Assembly: GCA_031761875.1 (NCBI GenBank)
Contig: CP134492.1
Coordinates: forward strand, 186,001 to 250,000
Direction: 5' to 3'
Length of the DNA: 64,000 nt
Origin: Bacillaceae bacterium IKA-2
GTDB lineage: Bacteria; Bacillota; Bacilli; Bacillales; Anaerobacillaceae
Shown: piece by piece, positions 53,091 to 64,000 of the stretch
Layout of the letters: each line of letters begins with the position of its first letter
How positions within the stretch are numbered: position 1 is the first letter of the stretch
Made by a program: the position numbers and the translations under genes
Notes under the pieces: model-generated
The model's database searches: none
What the model saw: only the letters and a program-made list of their open reading frames with translations
What the model was told of the DNA's origin: nothing

Positions 53091-55610
53091 TTAATTATCT
53101 TCTGGATTTTCTTCTGAATTATCTTCTTCAATCATTATTTCTTCTTCAATTACTTGCTTATCTAATTCTTCAATTTCCGCTACTATTGCTTCTTCATCAA
53201 TATCAATTTTGGCAACAGTTGCGACACCTTCACCTTCACCAATGCGGATTAAGCGGACACCTTGTGTGTTTCGACCTGTTCTTGATATATCTTGAACATG
53301 TAAACGAATAATGACACCACTTACGGTAATAATCATTAAATCATTTTTATCACAAACAACGCGTAATGAAACAACACAACCGTTTCTTTCCGTTAAACTA
53401 CATGTTTTAATACCTTTACCACCACGATTTTGAACTCGATAGTCTTCAACGGGGGTTTTCTTCCCATAGCCATTTTCAGTAACAATTAAAACATCATAAC
53501 CCTCTTCAATAATATCCATACCAATAACTTGATCATCTTTAGGTAATCTGATACCCATAACTCCACCAGCTGTTCGTCCCATTAACCTAACATCATTTTC
53601 ATGGAACCTGATCGACATTCCTTTTTTCGTACCAACAATAAGTTCTTGCTTGCCATCAGTTAGACGAACACCATATAACTCATCATCATCACGAATGTTA
53701 ATCGCAAAAAGTCCACCTTTACGAATTTTAGCAAAAGACGATAAAGCAGTACGTTTTGTAATCCCATGCTTAGTCATGAAAAATAAATAATTTTCATTAA
53801 ACTCTTCAATTGGAATAACTGTACTAATATATTCACCTTTTTCAATTTGCAACAAATTAATAATTGGAATTCCTTTTGCTGTTCTTCCCAAATCAGGAAT
53901 TTCATAACCTTTTAAGCGATATACTTTTCCTTTGTTCGTAAAAAATAAAATTGTATGATGAGAACATGTTGTAAATAGATGTTCTACAAAATCATCATCA
54001 TTCGTACCCATTCCTTGAATACCTCTTCCACCACGTTTCTGACTGCGGTAAGTGGAAATTGGTAGACGTTTAATATAACCATTATGAGTCAATGTAATAA
54101 TAATCTCTGTCCTTGGAATTAAATCTTCATCTTCAAAACTATCTTCATCAATGGAGATAATTGTTCTTCTATCATCATTAAATCGGGTTCTTACTTCACT
54201 TAGTTCTTCACGAATAATTTCTAACACTTTTTCTGGATCTGCTAAAATTGCAGTTAATTCAGCAATTCTCTTCATCAATTCTGCATACTCATTTTCAATC
54301 TTATCTCTTTCTAAACCAGTAAGCCTTTGCAATCGCATTTCTAAAATTGCTTGAGCTTGCTCATAGCTTAACGAGAATTGATCTATTAAACCAGCGCGTG
54401 CGATATCTGTCGTTTGTGAAGCACGAATTAAGGCAATTACTTTATCTAAATGATCAAGTGCAATTCGTAAACCTTCTAAAATATGAGCTCTGGCCTCTGC
54501 CTTTCTTAATTCAAAAGCAGTACGACGTTTAATGACCACTTTTTGATGCTCTAAATAATTTTCTAAGCACTCTTTTAAATTTAGTACTTTAGGTTGTCCA
54601 TCTACAAGAGCCAACAAGTTAATTCCAAAACTAGTTTGCATCGAGGTTTGCTTATATAAATTATTCAAAAGTACATTTGCATTGACATCACGGCGTAACT
54701 CGAGAACAATACGCATGCCTGTTCGGTCAGACTCATCACGTAAATCAGTAATTCCATCGATCTTCTTTTCCCGAACTAGTTCAGCAATTTTTTCAATTAA
54801 TCTTGCTTTATTAACTTGATAAGGAAGCTCAGAGACGATAATCCGTTGCTTTCCATTTTTCATTTCATCTATTGCTGCTTTTCCTCTTATTAAAATTGAT
54901 CCTTTACCTGTTGTATAAGCACGACGTATACCAGAAATACCAATAATTTCAGCGCCAGTTGGGAAATCTGGACCAGGAATAATTTCAATTAACTCAGGTA
55001 TTGTTATCTCTGGATTATGACTTACAGCTAATACACCATCAATAACTTCACCTAACTGATGCGGTGGAATATTTGTAGCCATCCCAACCGCTATTCCTGA
55101 TGAACCATTTACTAATAGGTTAGGAAATCTTGCTGGAAGGACCTTTGGTTCTGTTTCAGATCCATCATAGTTATCTTGAAAATCAATTGTATCTTTATTA
55201 ATATCACGGATCATTTCCATTGAAATTTTTGCCATTCTTGCTTCTGTATAACGCATTGCAGCTGCTGAATCACCATCAACTGAACCAAAATTTCCATGCC
55301 CATCAATAAGCATGTAGCGGTGACTAAAATCTTGAGCCATACGGACCATTGTTTCATAAACAGCTGAATCACCGTGTGGGTGATATTTACCAATTACTTC
55401 ACCGACGATACGAGCAGACTTTTTATAAGCTTTATCTGAAGTCATTCCTAATTCATTCATCGCATATAAAATTCTACGATGTACTGGTTTTAAACCATCT
55501 CTAACGTCAGGAAGGGCACGACTAACAATAACACTCATGGCATAATCCAAAAATGATGTTTTCATTTCTTGACTAATACTTATTTCTTTTACTCTAGGTT
55601 GATCTGACAT
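53091..55610 (-). CDS. gyrA: DNA gyrase subunit A
   Basis: Cuts and rejoins DNA during supercoiling. The catalytic Tyr is in [10 protein letters not shown] (about 123). The quinolone-region sequence [17 protein letters not shown] keeps Ser and Glu at the usual positions. The C-terminal beta-pinwheel contains the GyrA-box [10 protein letters not shown]. The acidic tail (about 815-839) is Glu/Asp-rich. GGAGG precedes the ATG. Confidence 0.97.
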   Translation of the reverse strand: MSDQPRVKEISISQEMKTSFLDYAMSVIVSRALPDVRDGLKPVHRRILYAMNELGMTSDKAYKKSARIVGEVIGKYHPHGDSAVYETMVRMAQDFSHRYMLIDGHGNFGSVDGDSAAAMRYTEARMAKISMEMIRDINKDTIDFQDNYDGSETEPKVLPARFPNLLVNGSSGIAVGMATNIPPHQLGEVIDGVLAVSHNPEITIPELIEIIPGPDFPTGAEIIGISGIRRAYTTGKGSILIRGKAAIDEMKNGKQRIIVSELPYQVNKARLIEKIAELVREKKIDGITDLRDESDRTGMRIVLELRRDVNANVLLNNLYKQTSMQTSFGINLLALVDGQPKVLNLKECLENYLEHQKVVIKRRTAFELRKAEARAHILEGLRIALDHLDKVIALIRASQTTDIARAGLIDQFSLSYEQAQAILEMRLQRLTGLERDKIENEYAELMKRIAELTAILADPEKVLEIIREELSEVRTRFNDDRRTIISIDEDSFEDEDLIPRTEIIITLTHNGYIKRLPISTYRSQKRGGRGIQGMGTNDDDFVEHLFTTCSHHTILFFTNKGKVYRLKGYEIPDLGRTAKGIPIINLLQIEKGEYISTVIPIEEFNENYLFFMTKHGITKRTALSSFAKIRKGGLFAINIRDDDELYGVRLTDGKQELIVGTKKGMSIRFHENDVRLMGRTAGGVMGIRLPKDDQVIGMDIIEEGYDVLIVTENGYGKKTPVEDYRVQNRGGKGIKTCSLTERNGCVVSLRVVCDKNDLMIITVSGVIIRLHVQDISRTGRNTQGVRLIRIGEGEGVATVAKIDIDEEAIVAEIEELDKQVIEEEIMIEEDNSEENPEDN

Positions 55611-55654
55611 CTAAGCTCACCTCCAATTTCCTAAGAAAAATGCAAAGCATTCTC

Positions 55655-57580
<1,926 letters not shown>

Positions 57581-57598
57581 TCACCCGCAATTCTTAAT

Positions 57599-57856
57599 TT
57601 ATAGATCCTCAATATCTTTAACAAAATCAGCTCTTCTTTTTAATGTTCCAGATGAAATAGGGGAAAAATAAATTTGATCTTTTGTAATTACGATAGCCTT
57701 TGTTGTATCCATTTTTTTTTCCTCTTCTTGGTTTTTTTCCATTTGAAAGTTGAGGAAACTCTCAGTTATTTCCGAAGTTTCTTTAACTTGCTTATCTAAT
57801 ATGGCAATAATATCTTTGGAACGGATCACTGTATCTCCACCTAAATGAATAAACAC
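57599..57856 (-). CDS. remB: Extracellular matrix regulator RemB (YaaB, DUF370)
   Basis: Small protein of 85 residues affecting biofilm matrix genes in B. subtilis. MFIHLGGDTVIRSKDIIAILD is typical of DUF370. The start is a GTG five bases from GAGGTG. It lies between recF and gyrB in the same operon. Confidence 0.9.
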   Translation of the reverse strand: MFIHLGGDTVIRSKDIIAILDKQVKETSEITESFLNFQMEKNQEEEKKMDTTKAIVITKDQIYFSPISSGTLKRRADFVKDIEDL

Positions 57857-57865
57857 CTTTTCACC

Positions 57866-58981
57866 TCATTTCATTCTTTCAATATTACCCTTTTCTACCA
57901 TATACGTTGAAGCTTCTTTTAATGTCTGATGATCAATACCGGCAACACTTGTAGTCGTAACAAACGTTTGAACTTTTCCTTTTATTGTATTTAGTAGATG
58001 AGATTGTCGATAATCATCCAGTTCTGACAAAACATCATCTAGTAATAAAATTGGATATTCGCCAATTTTTTCATAAATTAATTCTAACTCTGCCATTTTT
58101 ATTGAAAGAGCTGTTGTCCGTTGTTGGCCTTGTGACCCATACGTTTGAACATCTCTATTATTCACAAAAAATAAAAGATCATCTCGGTGAGGCCCAATTA
58201 ATGAAGTGCCTCTCTCTATTTCCTTCTCTTTCATTTTAGAAAAATTTTCTTCTAGCACTTGTTCTATTTTCGACAATTCTGCAGTTTCTGATACCTTAAT
58301 AGATGGTTTATATTCAATCCTTAATTCTTCAGTGTTTCTACTAATATCTTTATGAATTGGTTTTGCCCATTTTTCCAGCATACGCACAAACTCAAAACGC
58401 TTCATAATTACTTTTCCAGCATTTTCAATAAGCTGATAAGTTAATATATCTAGCACACCATTATCTTTCTTTTTTCTTTGCATATCTTTTAATAAAAAAT
58501 TTCTTTGTTGTAATATTTTTTGATATAGAGCCAAATGATAAAGGTAAACAGAATTAATTTGTCCAATCTCCATATCAATGAATCTCCTACGTACTTGAGG
58601 ACTTCCCTTAACAAGAGTTAAATCCTCTGGTGCAAACATAACGATATTTAAAGCCCCAATATACTCACTTAATTTCCGCTGCTCTAAACGATTTAGTTTT
58701 ACCTTTTTTCCTTTTGTAGAAATAATCACTGATAAAGTAAAAGGACCAGTCTTTTTTTCAGCGCTACCTTCTATTTTAGCATATTCTTGGTCCCAATAGA
58801 TAAGCTCTTTGTCACGAGTAGTTCGATGTGATTTGGCTAACCCAAGAACATAAATAGATTCCATTATATTCGTTTTACCTTGAGCATTTTCTCCTAAAAT
58901 AACATTTACACTATTTTCAAAGGAAACTCTCTCATGACAATAATTTCGATAATTTATTAATGTTAATTCATTTATATGCAA
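57866..58981 (-). CDS. recF: DNA replication/repair protein RecF
   Basis: SMC-like ATPase for RecA loading at gaps. Walker [14 protein letters not shown] (about 31-43), signature region near GSQGQQRT (about 283), Walker [12 protein letters not shown]. 371 residues. The start is a TTG with GAGGGA upstream. Confidence 0.95.
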   Translation of the reverse strand: MHINELTLINYRNYCHERVSFENSVNVILGENAQGKTNIMESIYVLGLAKSHRTTRDKELIYWDQEYAKIEGSAEKKTGPFTLSVIISTKGKKVKLNRLEQRKLSEYIGALNIVMFAPEDLTLVKGSPQVRRRFIDMEIGQINSVYLYHLALYQKILQQRNFLLKDMQRKKKDNGVLDILTYQLIENAGKVIMKRFEFVRMLEKWAKPIHKDISRNTEELRIEYKPSIKVSETAELSKIEQVLEENFSKMKEKEIERGTSLIGPHRDDLLFFVNNRDVQTYGSQGQQRTTALSIKMAELELIYEKIGEYPILLLDDVLSELDDYRQSHLLNTIKGKVQTFVTTTSVAGIDHQTLKEASTYMVEKGNIERMK

Positions 58982-59003
58982 AAAGTTTCCCTCACTTTAG
59001 TAA

Positions 59004-59088
59004 GAAAAGCGCAAGGCGCCTGCTCCTGCGGTTACTCGTCGCAAAACCTGCTAAGTAGTAACGCAAAGATGTGTCTTGGAGCTAGACA
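59004..59088. repeat. Hairpin repeat, short subfamily, between yaaA and recF
   Basis: Starts gaaaagcgcaaggcgcctg and ends ggagctagaca; nearly the same core as the copy at 7914. Confidence 0.75.
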
Positions 59089-59123
59089 GACACGAAAATT
59101 ATATACTTTATTTTCTTCCAATC

Positions 59124-59348
59124 TCAACTTTCACTTCCAACAATTCTAAAAGTTCCATGAGAAGGAATAGTAATTAGATCTCCACTGAATAACTTTTTAC
59201 CTCTTCTCGCTTCAAGCTCATTATTTAAAAATAGTTTATGTTCACTTAAAAACCACTTTGCCATTCCACCAGTATCAATAATACCAACTTCTTTTAGCAT
59301 TTTTCCTAATGTTATGTAATCAGATGAAATAGTTACTTCGGTTTCCAA
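59124..59348 (-). CDS. yaaA: S4 domain protein YaaA (RlbA family)
   Basis: 74-residue RNA-binding protein. ITLGKMLKEVGIIDTGGMAK and LNNELEARRGKKLFSGDLI form the S4 fold. Found between dnaN and recF in Firmicutes; thought to act in ribosome assembly. The start is TTG with AAGGG upstream; the ATG at the same place is out of frame. Confidence 0.9.
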   Translation of the reverse strand: METEVTISSDYITLGKMLKEVGIIDTGGMAKWFLSEHKLFLNNELEARRGKKLFSGDLITIPSHGTFRIVGSES

Positions 59349-59513
59349 TGCATGGCCCTTCTTTCTTCACTAAAATTGATTCTTAAATCCGTGCATCTTA
59401 TTTTACTTCCTAAACTACATTGTACTAAACTCGATTAACTAACACAATTCAATCTACTAAAACATATTAAAAAGTTAATTAATTAGTTAAGTAACATCGA
59501 GTAGCCTATCAAT

Positions 59514-59557
59514 AAAAAAGCTACCAGAATTGTTATTAATTCAAAGGTAGCTTTTTT
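59514..59557 (-). terminator. Terminator after dnaN
   Basis: AAAAAGCTACC pairs with GGTAGCTTTTT, with an inner GAATT/AATTC. Symmetric A/T runs allow both directions. The 321-base yaaA-dnaN gap holds this and the repeat at 59590. Confidence 0.75.
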
Positions 59558-59589
59558 AAAAGTTAAGTAAAGTATAGAATTTCCGTCTC

Positions 59590-59653
59590 TGTCTAGCTTC
59601 AAGACAACATCCTTGAGTTGCTTCATAGCTGATTTTGCGACGAGCGGCTTTTC
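59590..59653. repeat. Reversed short hairpin repeat after dnaN
   Basis: Starts tgtctagcttcaagacaa and ends gcgacgagcgg; like the copy at 30645. Confidence 0.7.
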
Positions 59654-59669
59654 TAATTATCTTTACTTT

Positions 59670-60812
59670 TTAATAAGTTCGAACAGGAGAAAATAGATGT
59701 AATGTATTTTCGTGATCTACTGGTCTCAATAAGAATGGGCTCATTGCACCTGTAAAAGAAATTTTAATTTCATTACTATCAATAATTTTTAAGCTATCAA
59801 TAATATTTTTTCCATTAAATGAAATTCTTAGATCTTCACCAGTTAATTGTTTTGTACTGATTCTCTCAGTTACTTTTCCAATTTCTGGAGTTACTGAAGT
59901 GATTTCAATAATACTATCTTCTAATGTTTTTAAATTAACAACATTATTTTTTCCATCGTGGGAAAGTAAAAGTGCTCTTTCGATTGCTTGTAAAAATCCC
60001 TTTGTTTCTAATAGGACATCAGTTTTTGAATGATCTGGAATCATATTTTGTGTAGCTGGATAATTCCCATCTAAAAGCCTTGAAAAAAATAATAAATTTT
60101 TTGATTTAAATAAAATTTGGTTTTCTGTAACAACAATATTGAGAAGGTCATTATTATCTTCAAGAATTTTACTTAATTCAATTAAACTTTTTCCAGGTAT
60201 AACAACATTTTTAAAAGTTAAATTTTCTAGATTTGTTTCGATGGTAGCTTTTCTCAATGCTAAACGATGACTATCTGTTGCAGTACAGGTTAACATCTTA
60301 TTTTCCAATTGCCAGTTTACACCTGTCAAGATAGGTCGCGTTTCTGCACTGGATACTGCAAATACAGTTTGTCTAATAATATTTTTTAATAAATCATTTT
60401 GGATTTGAAAAATATTTTCCTCTTCAATTTGTGGTAAACGTGGATACTCCTCAGGATCTATACCATTTAAATTAAAAACTGATGAACCAGAACGTAATAT
60501 TGTCGAAAATTGATCTTGTACAATTATTTCTATTTTATCTCCTGGCAGTTTTTTTACAATTTCTGCAAAAACTTTTGCTTGAAGAATAATACTACCTTCT
60601 TCAACAATCTGAACAAATTGAATCCCATCTTCTTCGATGGGAATGAAACATTCAATCGAAATATTTGAATCGCTCCCCGTTAACGTAACTCCTTCGTGAT
60701 CAGCAACTATTTTTATTCCTGTTAAAATTGGAACTGTTGTTCTTGAAGAGATCGCTTTTGAAACATGGTTTACACTGTGAACAAATTGATCCCTATTAAT
60801 GACAAACTGCAT
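59670..60812 (-). CDS. dnaN: DNA polymerase III beta clamp
   Basis: Ring-shaped sliding clamp, 380 residues in three similar domains of about 125 residues. MQFVINRDQFVHSVNHVSKAISSRTTVPIL and the C-terminal LLRPVDHENTLHLFSPVRTY are typical (first part shown in 20-residue pieces here: MQFVINRDQFVHSVNHVSKA). GGAGGG precedes the ATG. Confidence 0.97.
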   Translation of the reverse strand: MQFVINRDQFVHSVNHVSKAISSRTTVPILTGIKIVADHEGVTLTGSDSNISIECFIPIEEDGIQFVQIVEEGSIILQAKVFAEIVKKLPGDKIEIIVQDQFSTILRSGSSVFNLNGIDPEEYPRLPQIEEENIFQIQNDLLKNIIRQTVFAVSSAETRPILTGVNWQLENKMLTCTATDSHRLALRKATIETNLENLTFKNVVIPGKSLIELSKILEDNNDLLNIVVTENQILFKSKNLLFFSRLLDGNYPATQNMIPDHSKTDVLLETKGFLQAIERALLLSHDGKNNVVNLKTLEDSIIEITSVTPEIGKVTERISTKQLTGEDLRISFNGKNIIDSLKIIDSNEIKISFTGAMSPFLLRPVDHENTLHLFSPVRTY

Positions 60813-60859
60813 TATATACCCTCCTTAAAGCTTTGGAACTGATTTCTTTTTTAGAAGAA

Positions 60860-60947
60860 AAATTTAAAAGAAAAACTTATATATATTTATTATTATTTAA
60901 ATAAAAAGTAGTAGTAATAGTAGTAGTGCTTGTGGATTTGTGGATAA
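60860..60947. other. oriC: oriC unwinding element: AT-rich DUE, DnaA-trios, DnaA boxes
   Basis: Between dnaA and dnaN. Two adjacent DnaA boxes, TGTGGATTT (60931-60939) and the perfect TGTGGATAA (60939-60947), are followed by six TAG-type triplets (TAG TAG TAA TAG TAG TAG, 60909-60926) and an AT-rich stretch. This is the layout of the B. subtilis basal unwinding system, where DnaA loads on single-stranded trios. Confidence 0.85.
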
Positions 60948-61036
60948 GTAGGAAAGTGACATGGCAAATATAGTTTTACACATGTTGATAAACTGTTTGT
61001 AAGTCTACCCCTTTTATTAACAATTTACCGGATAAA

Positions 61037-62398
61037 TTAATTTTTAATTTTGAGCTGTTCTTTAATTTCCTCAAGTCTTTTTTGAAATTCTAAATCACTT
61101 CCAAGTAGTCTGGAAATTTTTTCATGAGCATGAATGACTGTTGTGTGGTCTCTACCACCAAACTCAATACCTATTTTTGGTAATGAAAATTCTGTAAGCT
61201 CTCTCGATAAGTACATTGCTATTTGCCTTGGAAATGCGATACTTTGTGTTCTTTTTCGGGCTTTAAAATCATCAAACTTAACACTATAATGCTCTCCAAC
61301 TACACGTTGAATATCACGAATTGTAATTACTTTAGGTTTTGAGTTTGGAACAATATCTTTTAAGGCAATAGCTGCTAAATCGGCATTCATATCTTTATTA
61401 ATTAAAGATGAATAGGCAACTACTCGGATAAGTGCGCCTTCTAACTCTCTTATGTTTGTATCAATTTGGTTAGCAATGTAAAGCATGACTTCATTGGGAA
61501 TATCTAAATTATCTGCTCTCGCTTTTTTTCGTAAGATGGCAATTCGTGTTTCTAAATCTGGAGGAGTAATATCTGTAATTAAACCCCACTCAAAACGAGA
61601 ACGTAAGCGATCTTCTAAAGTAGGAATTTCTTTTGGTGGTCGATCACTAGAAATAACAATTTGCTTACTATCGTCATGTAGAGCATTAAATGTATGAAAA
61701 AATTCTTCTTGAGTTTGTTCTTTTCCAGCGAGAAATTGAATATCATCAATTAATAGGACATCTACATTTCGATACTTATTGCGAAAGTTAACGGCACGGT
61801 TATCACGAATTGAATTAATAAACTCATTCGTGAATTTTTCGGACGATAAATAAACGACATTAGCATTAGGATTATGTTCAATAACATAATGACCAATTGC
61901 ATGCATGAGATGGGTTTTTCCAAGTCCAACTCCTCCATAAATAAATAATGGATTATAAGCTTTTGCTGGGGCTTCAGCTACTGCAAGTGATGCTGCATGC
62001 GCAAATCTATTGCCTGCGCCGATGACGAAAGTATTAAAAGTATACTTAGGATTAAGCATATTTTTAGGGATTCCCGTGTTTGTTGTAATTTTATTTTCAG
62101 GAATTTTCGCAATTTTTTCTATGATATTAACATTATTCTTTTCGACATTTTCTGGTATGACAATTTTTACTTTTAGTTCTGCTCCAGTAATTTCTTGTAA
62201 TACTTCAGAAATTAAATTTTGATACCTATTTTCTAACCAATCCCTTGCAAATTCATTTGGTGCAGTAATTGTTATCGTATCGTTTTGAATTACTTCAGCT
62301 TTTGTAGCTTTCAACCACGTATCAAAACTTGGTTTACTTACTTTGACTTCCATTTCTGCTAGCGCTCTATTCCATAAATCATTTATATTTTGTAGCAA
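61037..62398 (-). CDS. dnaA: Chromosomal replication initiator DnaA
   Basis: 453 residues. Domain I (about 1-85), a linker, the AAA+ domain with [15 protein letters not shown] (about 155-169) and [11 protein letters not shown], and domain IV with the box-binding signature [15 protein letters not shown]. The start is a TTG with GGAGG seven bases upstream. It is flanked by DnaA boxes on both sides. Confidence 0.97.
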   Translation of the reverse strand: MLQNINDLWNRALAEMEVKVSKPSFDTWLKATKAEVIQNDTITITAPNEFARDWLENRYQNLISEVLQEITGAELKVKIVIPENVEKNNVNIIEKIAKIPENKITTNTGIPKNMLNPKYTFNTFVIGAGNRFAHAASLAVAEAPAKAYNPLFIYGGVGLGKTHLMHAIGHYVIEHNPNANVVYLSSEKFTNEFINSIRDNRAVNFRNKYRNVDVLLIDDIQFLAGKEQTQEEFFHTFNALHDDSKQIVISSDRPPKEIPTLEDRLRSRFEWGLITDITPPDLETRIAILRKKARADNLDIPNEVMLYIANQIDTNIRELEGALIRVVAYSSLINKDMNADLAAIALKDIVPNSKPKVITIRDIQRVVGEHYSVKFDDFKARKRTQSIAFPRQIAMYLSRELTEFSLPKIGIEFGGRDHTTVIHAHEKISRLLGSDLEFQKRLEEIKEQLKIKN

Positions 62399-62512
62399 AA
62401 TGCGGCCTCCTTACTTAAAACCAACTATTTTTTAGTAATTGATGAGTAAAATTATTTTGTATAAGTTTTGTATAAGTGCATTGAATACAAATGTATGAAT
62501 ATTAATTAACAC

Positions 62513-62832
62513 CCTTGTGGAAATATCTATACTATAGTAGCTAAGTAAAAAAATCAAACTTATAAACATGACTGTGGATAGAAGATAAACAAGGCTTGGA
62601 AAGTGTCCACAGCTTTACCCACAGGATGTGGACAACCTAACTGGTTTTTAAAATATCAACAAGTGAAAACATTAATATAATAGCAGAAAAAAGCAATGTA
62701 GGCAATAGATTCTATGTACTTATCCACAATTTTCAACACCTTGTGGTCGGAAGTTACTCACAACACAAGATACTGTGTAAAAAATGTAGACAAGTGAGGG
62801 ATAAGAAAAAAAACGTGATAAAGATATCCACA
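62513..62832. other. oriC: oriC DnaA-box cluster upstream of dnaA
   Basis: A perfect TTATCCACA is at 62720-62728. One-mismatch boxes are at 62573 (TGTGGATAG), 62615 (TTACCCACA), 62627 (TGTGGACAA) and 62824 (ATATCCACA); weaker ones at 62513 and 62603. This matches the incAB region of Bacillus. The dnaA promoter should be here (62399-62520) but no strong -35/-10 is visible. A TTTTGTATAAG pair repeats at about 62456-62478. Confidence 0.8.
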
Positions 62833-62874
62833 GGTGATTTTTTATTATAAAATTTTCTTTTTTTATAATATAAA

Positions 62875-62987
62875 GAATTTCATAATATCAATAAAACTAG
62901 CCACATAAAGCTCCTAAGTTGAAAATGTTCTAATTCAACTTGATGTAGTATCCTAGTGGCGCAGAATCTGCATTATGAAATTAATTC
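62875..62987. repeat. MITE-like element between oriC and rpmH, copy 1
   Basis: Ends GAATTTCATAAT and ATTATGAAATT are inverted repeats. Inside are ccacataaagct and an AAGTTG/CAACTT hairpin, then gtggcgcagaatctgcatta, identical to copy 2. Confidence 0.75.
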
Positions 62988-63096
62988 GTAAATAACAATT
63001 TAGTTTTGATAGATAAAATTTTCTTGGTTTTAGTTATAAAATTTATAAAATACATCTATTGGATCTTAATCTGGATTATTTTTAAAAAGAGTGGAC

Positions 63097-63126
63097 TTGA
63101 CAATTAGGGTTAATACTCTTTATAAT
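63097..63126 (+). promoter_or_regulatory. rpmH promoter
   Basis: TTGACA (63097-63102), an 18-base spacer and TATAAT (63121-63126), perfect sigma-A hexamers. Confidence 0.85.
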
Positions 63127-63173
63127 CTATAAGAATGTCTTATATAGAGTAAGTCCTCAGGGAGGTGTAATAA

Positions 63174-63311
63174 ATGGCAAAACCAACTTTCCAACCAAAT
63201 AATCGTAAGCGTAAAAAAGTTCACGGTTTCCGTGCACGTATGAGCACTCCGGGTGGCCGTAAAGTTTTAGCGCGTCGTCGTCTTAAAGGTAGAAAAGTAT
63301 TGTCTGCATAG
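63174..63311 (+). CDS. rpmH: 50S ribosomal protein L34
   Basis: 45 residues, very basic, beginning [20 protein letters not shown] and ending [16 protein letters not shown] precedes the ATG. Start of the rpmH-rnpA plus-strand operon, divergent from dnaA as in nearly all Bacilli. Most L34 proteins begin M(K)RTFQPN; the MAKPTFQPN form is common in Bacillaceae. Confidence 0.97.
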   Translation: MAKPTFQPNNRKRKKVHGFRARMSTPGGRKVLARRRLKGRKVLSA

Positions 63312-63336
63312 ACCACTGTTGTCAGTGGTCTTTTTT
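63311..63336 (+). terminator. Terminator after rpmH
   Basis: GACCACTG pairs with CAGTGGTC around TTGT, then TTTTTT. It may set a high rpmH to rnpA ratio by partial read-through. Confidence 0.8.
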
Positions 63337-63436
63337 CTAGTAAAATTTTTTTAAATTTTAAATTAAAGGTTTAGAAAGTTGTTTTATTGATATGATGAGA
63401 ATAAACAACTTGTTTTAATAGATAGATTTTATTTAT

Positions 63437-63571
63437 TTGAATAAATTTCATAATACCAATAAACTAGCCACACTAAGCTACATTTAGTTGGAAACATTTT
63501 AATTCAACTAAATGTAGTGTCCTGGTGTTATCTAAGTGGCGCAGAATCTGCATTATGAAATTCATTCATTT
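63437..63571. repeat. MITE-like element between rpmH and rnpA, copy 2
   Basis: Terminal inverted repeats (ttgaataaatttcataat and attatgaaattcattcatt), an inner hairpin CATTTAGTTG/CAACTAAATG, and the shared gtggcgcagaatctgcatta block. It fills the gap of 333 bases between the rpmH terminator and rnpA. Confidence 0.8.
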
Positions 63572-63644
63572 AGATAATTAATTTATTTTTAAATGAAGCA
63601 AGTAAGATAAAGAATTTCTTGTGATTTTCTAATGAGGTGTACCG

Positions 63645-63995
63645 GTGAAGAAGGAAAATCGTGTAAAAAAAAATGAAGAAATTTCTCTTATTTTTAAAGA
63701 TGGGAAATCCGTTGCCAATAAACAATTTGTTTTGTATACGCTTGAAAAAAAAGGACAAACTCATCTAAGATTAGGTGTCTCCGTAAGTAAAAAACTGGGA
63801 AACGCGGTATGTCGAAATAGAATTAAGCGGCTAATGAGGGAAATAGTCTTTCAGCTAAGTGGTGATCTTAAGGAGAGTTACGATTATCTTCTTATTGCTA
63901 GAAAGCCTTGTCTAGAAATGGATTTTCATGAAATGAAGAAAAGTATCTCCCATGTTTGTTATCGTGGAAGTACTTTTAAGAAGAAAGGTGAGTAA
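63645..63995 (+). CDS. rnpA: Ribonuclease P protein component
   Basis: Basic protein of 116 residues that helps the RNase P RNA cut tRNA 5' leaders. The RNR motif GNAVCRNRIKRLMRE (about 51-65) is the RNA-binding signature. GAGGTG lies before the GTG start. The stop codon is just inside the window. Confidence 0.96.
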   Translation: MKKENRVKKNEEISLIFKDGKSVANKQFVLYTLEKKGQTHLRLGVSVSKKLGNAVCRNRIKRLMREIVFQLSGDLKESYDYLLIARKPCLEMDFHEMKKSISHVCYRGSTFKKKGE

Positions 63996-64000
63996 GTTCG

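Noticed and set aside
63570-63764. 64-codon minus-strand open frame over the rnpA start
   Set aside because: Phe/Lys/Ile-rich shadow of AT-rich DNA opposite rnpA, no ribosome site.

Overview
The window is a low-GC, Gram-positive, spore-forming chromosome segment around the replication origin, read mostly on the minus strand. Gene order follows the Bacillus oriC neighbourhood: rnpA-rpmH-oriC-dnaA-dnaN-yaaA-recF-remB-gyrB-gyrA ... yaaC-guaB-dacA-pdxS-pdxT-serS ... tadA-SRP RNA-dnaX-ebfC-recR-yaaL-bofA-rrn-csfB-yaaO-tmk-darA-holB-ricT-yabA-yabB-rsmI-abrB-metG-tatD-yabE-rnmV. Endospore-former markers (abrB with Spo0A boxes, bofA, csfB) and Bacillus-like proteins point to Bacillaceae. The block of multiheme cytochromes and a Ccm cytochrome c maturation system suggests an anaerobically respiring member, possibly Anaerobacillus-like; that last step is inference.

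Layout, right to left: 60.8-64.0 kb holds rnpA, rpmH, a bipartite oriC (DnaA-box cluster upstream of dnaA; DnaA-trio unwinding element between dnaA and dnaN). 51.8-60.8 kb is the replication/topology core plus an HD-GYP-like protein with an altered metal motif. 43.7-51.7 kb has yaaC, guaB, dacA, the PLP synthase pair and serS under a UCC T-box that carries an inserted repeat. 37.5-43.3 kb is an appDFABC-type oligopeptide ABC transporter. 32.5-37.1 kb has two tandem nrfHA operons (ammonifying nitrite reductase, four-heme quinol dehydrogenase plus five-heme catalytic lipoprotein). 23.9-32.2 kb is one long operon for System I-like cytochrome c maturation: an unknown membrane protein, a CxxxY-type CcmE, CcmF, two CcmH-like proteins (one without its Cys pair), two small CcmI-like membrane proteins, CcmABCD and a ResA/CcmG thioredoxin. 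13.5-23.8 kb has tadA, SRP RNA, dnaX-recR genes and one complete rRNA operon without spacer tRNAs. 0-13.4 kb is the conserved tmk-to-rnmV segment.

The most interesting unit is 23.9-37.1 kb. The ccm operon and both nrfHA operons each start from a promoter of the same design: a -10 box, an FNR-like TGTGA-N6-TCACA palindrome centred about 41.5 bases upstream of the inferred start, and, 6-7 bases further upstream, a direct repeat of TGAA with an 11-base period that resembles tandem ResD sites. Ccm proteins attach the nine hemes of each NrfHA pair, so co-regulation makes functional sense. A cytochrome c System I in a Bacillaceae genome, where System II (ResBC) is usual, with a Cys-type CcmE and novel accessory proteins, is the best candidate for an under-described system here.

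A second theme is repeats: about ten copies of a 70-120-base hairpin element (ends gaaaagcg / gctagaca) sit between genes, twice inside T-box-controlled leaders, and a second MITE-like family flanks rpmH in the origin region. No tRNA, CRISPR array, prophage or complete insertion sequence was seen.
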